64,000 nt of DNA from Aurelia coerulea (Eukaryota; Cnidaria; Scyphozoa; Semaeostomeae; Ulmaridae). The DNA is taken from the NCBI GenBank assembly GCA_039566865.1, contig CM076947.1, forward strand, positions 20,213,501-20,277,500. The letters run 5' to 3'. Below are positions 63,383 to 64,000 of the stretch, piece by piece; the stretch's first letter is position 1, and each line of letters begins with the position of its first letter. A program made the position numbers and the translations under genes. The notes beneath the pieces are model-generated. The model saw nothing but the letters and a program-made list of their open reading frames with translations, was not told the DNA's origin and searched no databases.

Positions 63383-64000
63383 TTTACTGTCCAGGACAGA
63401 TTCCATCCAGGACATATTTTTTACTGTCCAGGACAGATTTTCTTCTTTACAGGACAGATTTTTTTTTCCAGGACAGATTCTCTCCAGGACATATTCTTGA
63501 CTGCCCAGGACAGATTTTCTTCTTTCCAAGACAGATTCTGTCCAGGACATATTTTTTACTGTCCAGGAAAGATCGTCTTCTTTCCAGGACAGATTCTATC
63601 CAGGACATATTTTCTTCTTTCCAGGACAGATTCTCTACAGCACATATATTTTACTGTCCAGGACAGATTTTCCTCTTTCCAGGACCGATTCTATCCAGGA
63701 CATATTTTTTACTGTCCAGGACAGATTTTCTTCTTTCCAGGACAGATTCTCTCCAGGACATATTCTTTACTGTCCAGGACAGATTTTCTTCTTTCCAGGA
63801 CAGATTCTCTCCAGGACATATTTTTTACTGTCCAGGACAGATTTTCTTCTTTCCAGGACAGATTCTCTACAGGACATATATTTTACTGTCGAGGACAGAT
63901 TTTCTTCTTTCCAGGACAAATTCTGTCCAGGACATATTTTTTACTTTCCAGGACAGATTTTCTTCTTTCCAGGACAGATTCTCTCCAGGACATATTCTTT
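63383..64000. repeat. 58-bp minisatellite running off the window
   Basis: Unit TTACTGTCCAGGACAGATTT, TCTTCTTTCCAGGACAGATT, CTCTCCAGGACATATTTT. Each unit itself holds three CCAGGACA words. At least ten units, some truncated, starting about 36 bp after exon 23. Confidence 0.97.

Noticed and set aside
63368..63550. Minus-strand frame rich in SVLERRKSVL-like repeats
   Set aside because: Product of the 58-bp minisatellite.

Overview
This is a nuclear genomic window from an animal, most likely a marine invertebrate and plausibly an anthozoan cnidarian (coral or sea anemone). The evidence is AT-rich, intron-rich DNA, animal-type GT-AG splicing, one metazoan signalling gene spread over at least 45 kb, and dense non-LTR retrotransposon ends, SINEs, hAT relics and TA-flanked miniature inverted-repeat elements. 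The species assignment is inference. There is no bacterial-type gene organisation and no CRISPR array or free-standing RNA gene that I can support.

The one clear gene is a type IV diacylglycerol kinase (DGK zeta/iota class) on the + strand. I reconstructed 23 coding exons between 18523 and 63347. All have GT-AG boundaries and consistent phase, and together they give about 480 codons. In order they encode a short N-terminus, an atypical C1 domain, a second C1 domain with its extended region, a basic linker resembling the MARCKS-like stretch of DGK zeta, the catalytic domain with GGDG and [10 protein letters not shown] motifs, and the first part of the accessory domain up to the SPWGHP motif. 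The rest of the accessory domain, and any ankyrin repeats, lie beyond the right edge. Many exons are tiny (18 to 79 nt) and a further 21-nt in-phase microexon is possible at 19624-19644.

The left 18.5 kb holds no intact gene that I can recognise. It contains a SINE split by a truncated LINE, a satellite of about 187 bp, a hAT element with an 8-bp target duplication and a broken transposase, two unidentified degenerate coding regions (8349-9009 and 14863-15290), and several miniature elements. The introns are packed with mobile DNA. One TA-flanked family (ends like CCGGGTGAGTC...GACTCACCCGG) occurs at least eight times, and several elements are nested two or three deep (30487-31890, 35588-36443, 51885-52808, 59631-60929). 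Two large tandem arrays sit in introns: a 24-bp minisatellite of about 2.5 kb (44204-46701) and a 58-bp minisatellite running off the right end (from 63383).

The most unusual structure is at 18614-19566. The last 18 coding bases of the first recognised DGK exon, its 5' splice site and about 91 bp of intron have been amplified into about nine 109-bp repeats, so the intron begins with a ladder of near-identical splice donors. I see no evidence of a wholly new multi-gene system; the interest lies in gene structure and in element layering.
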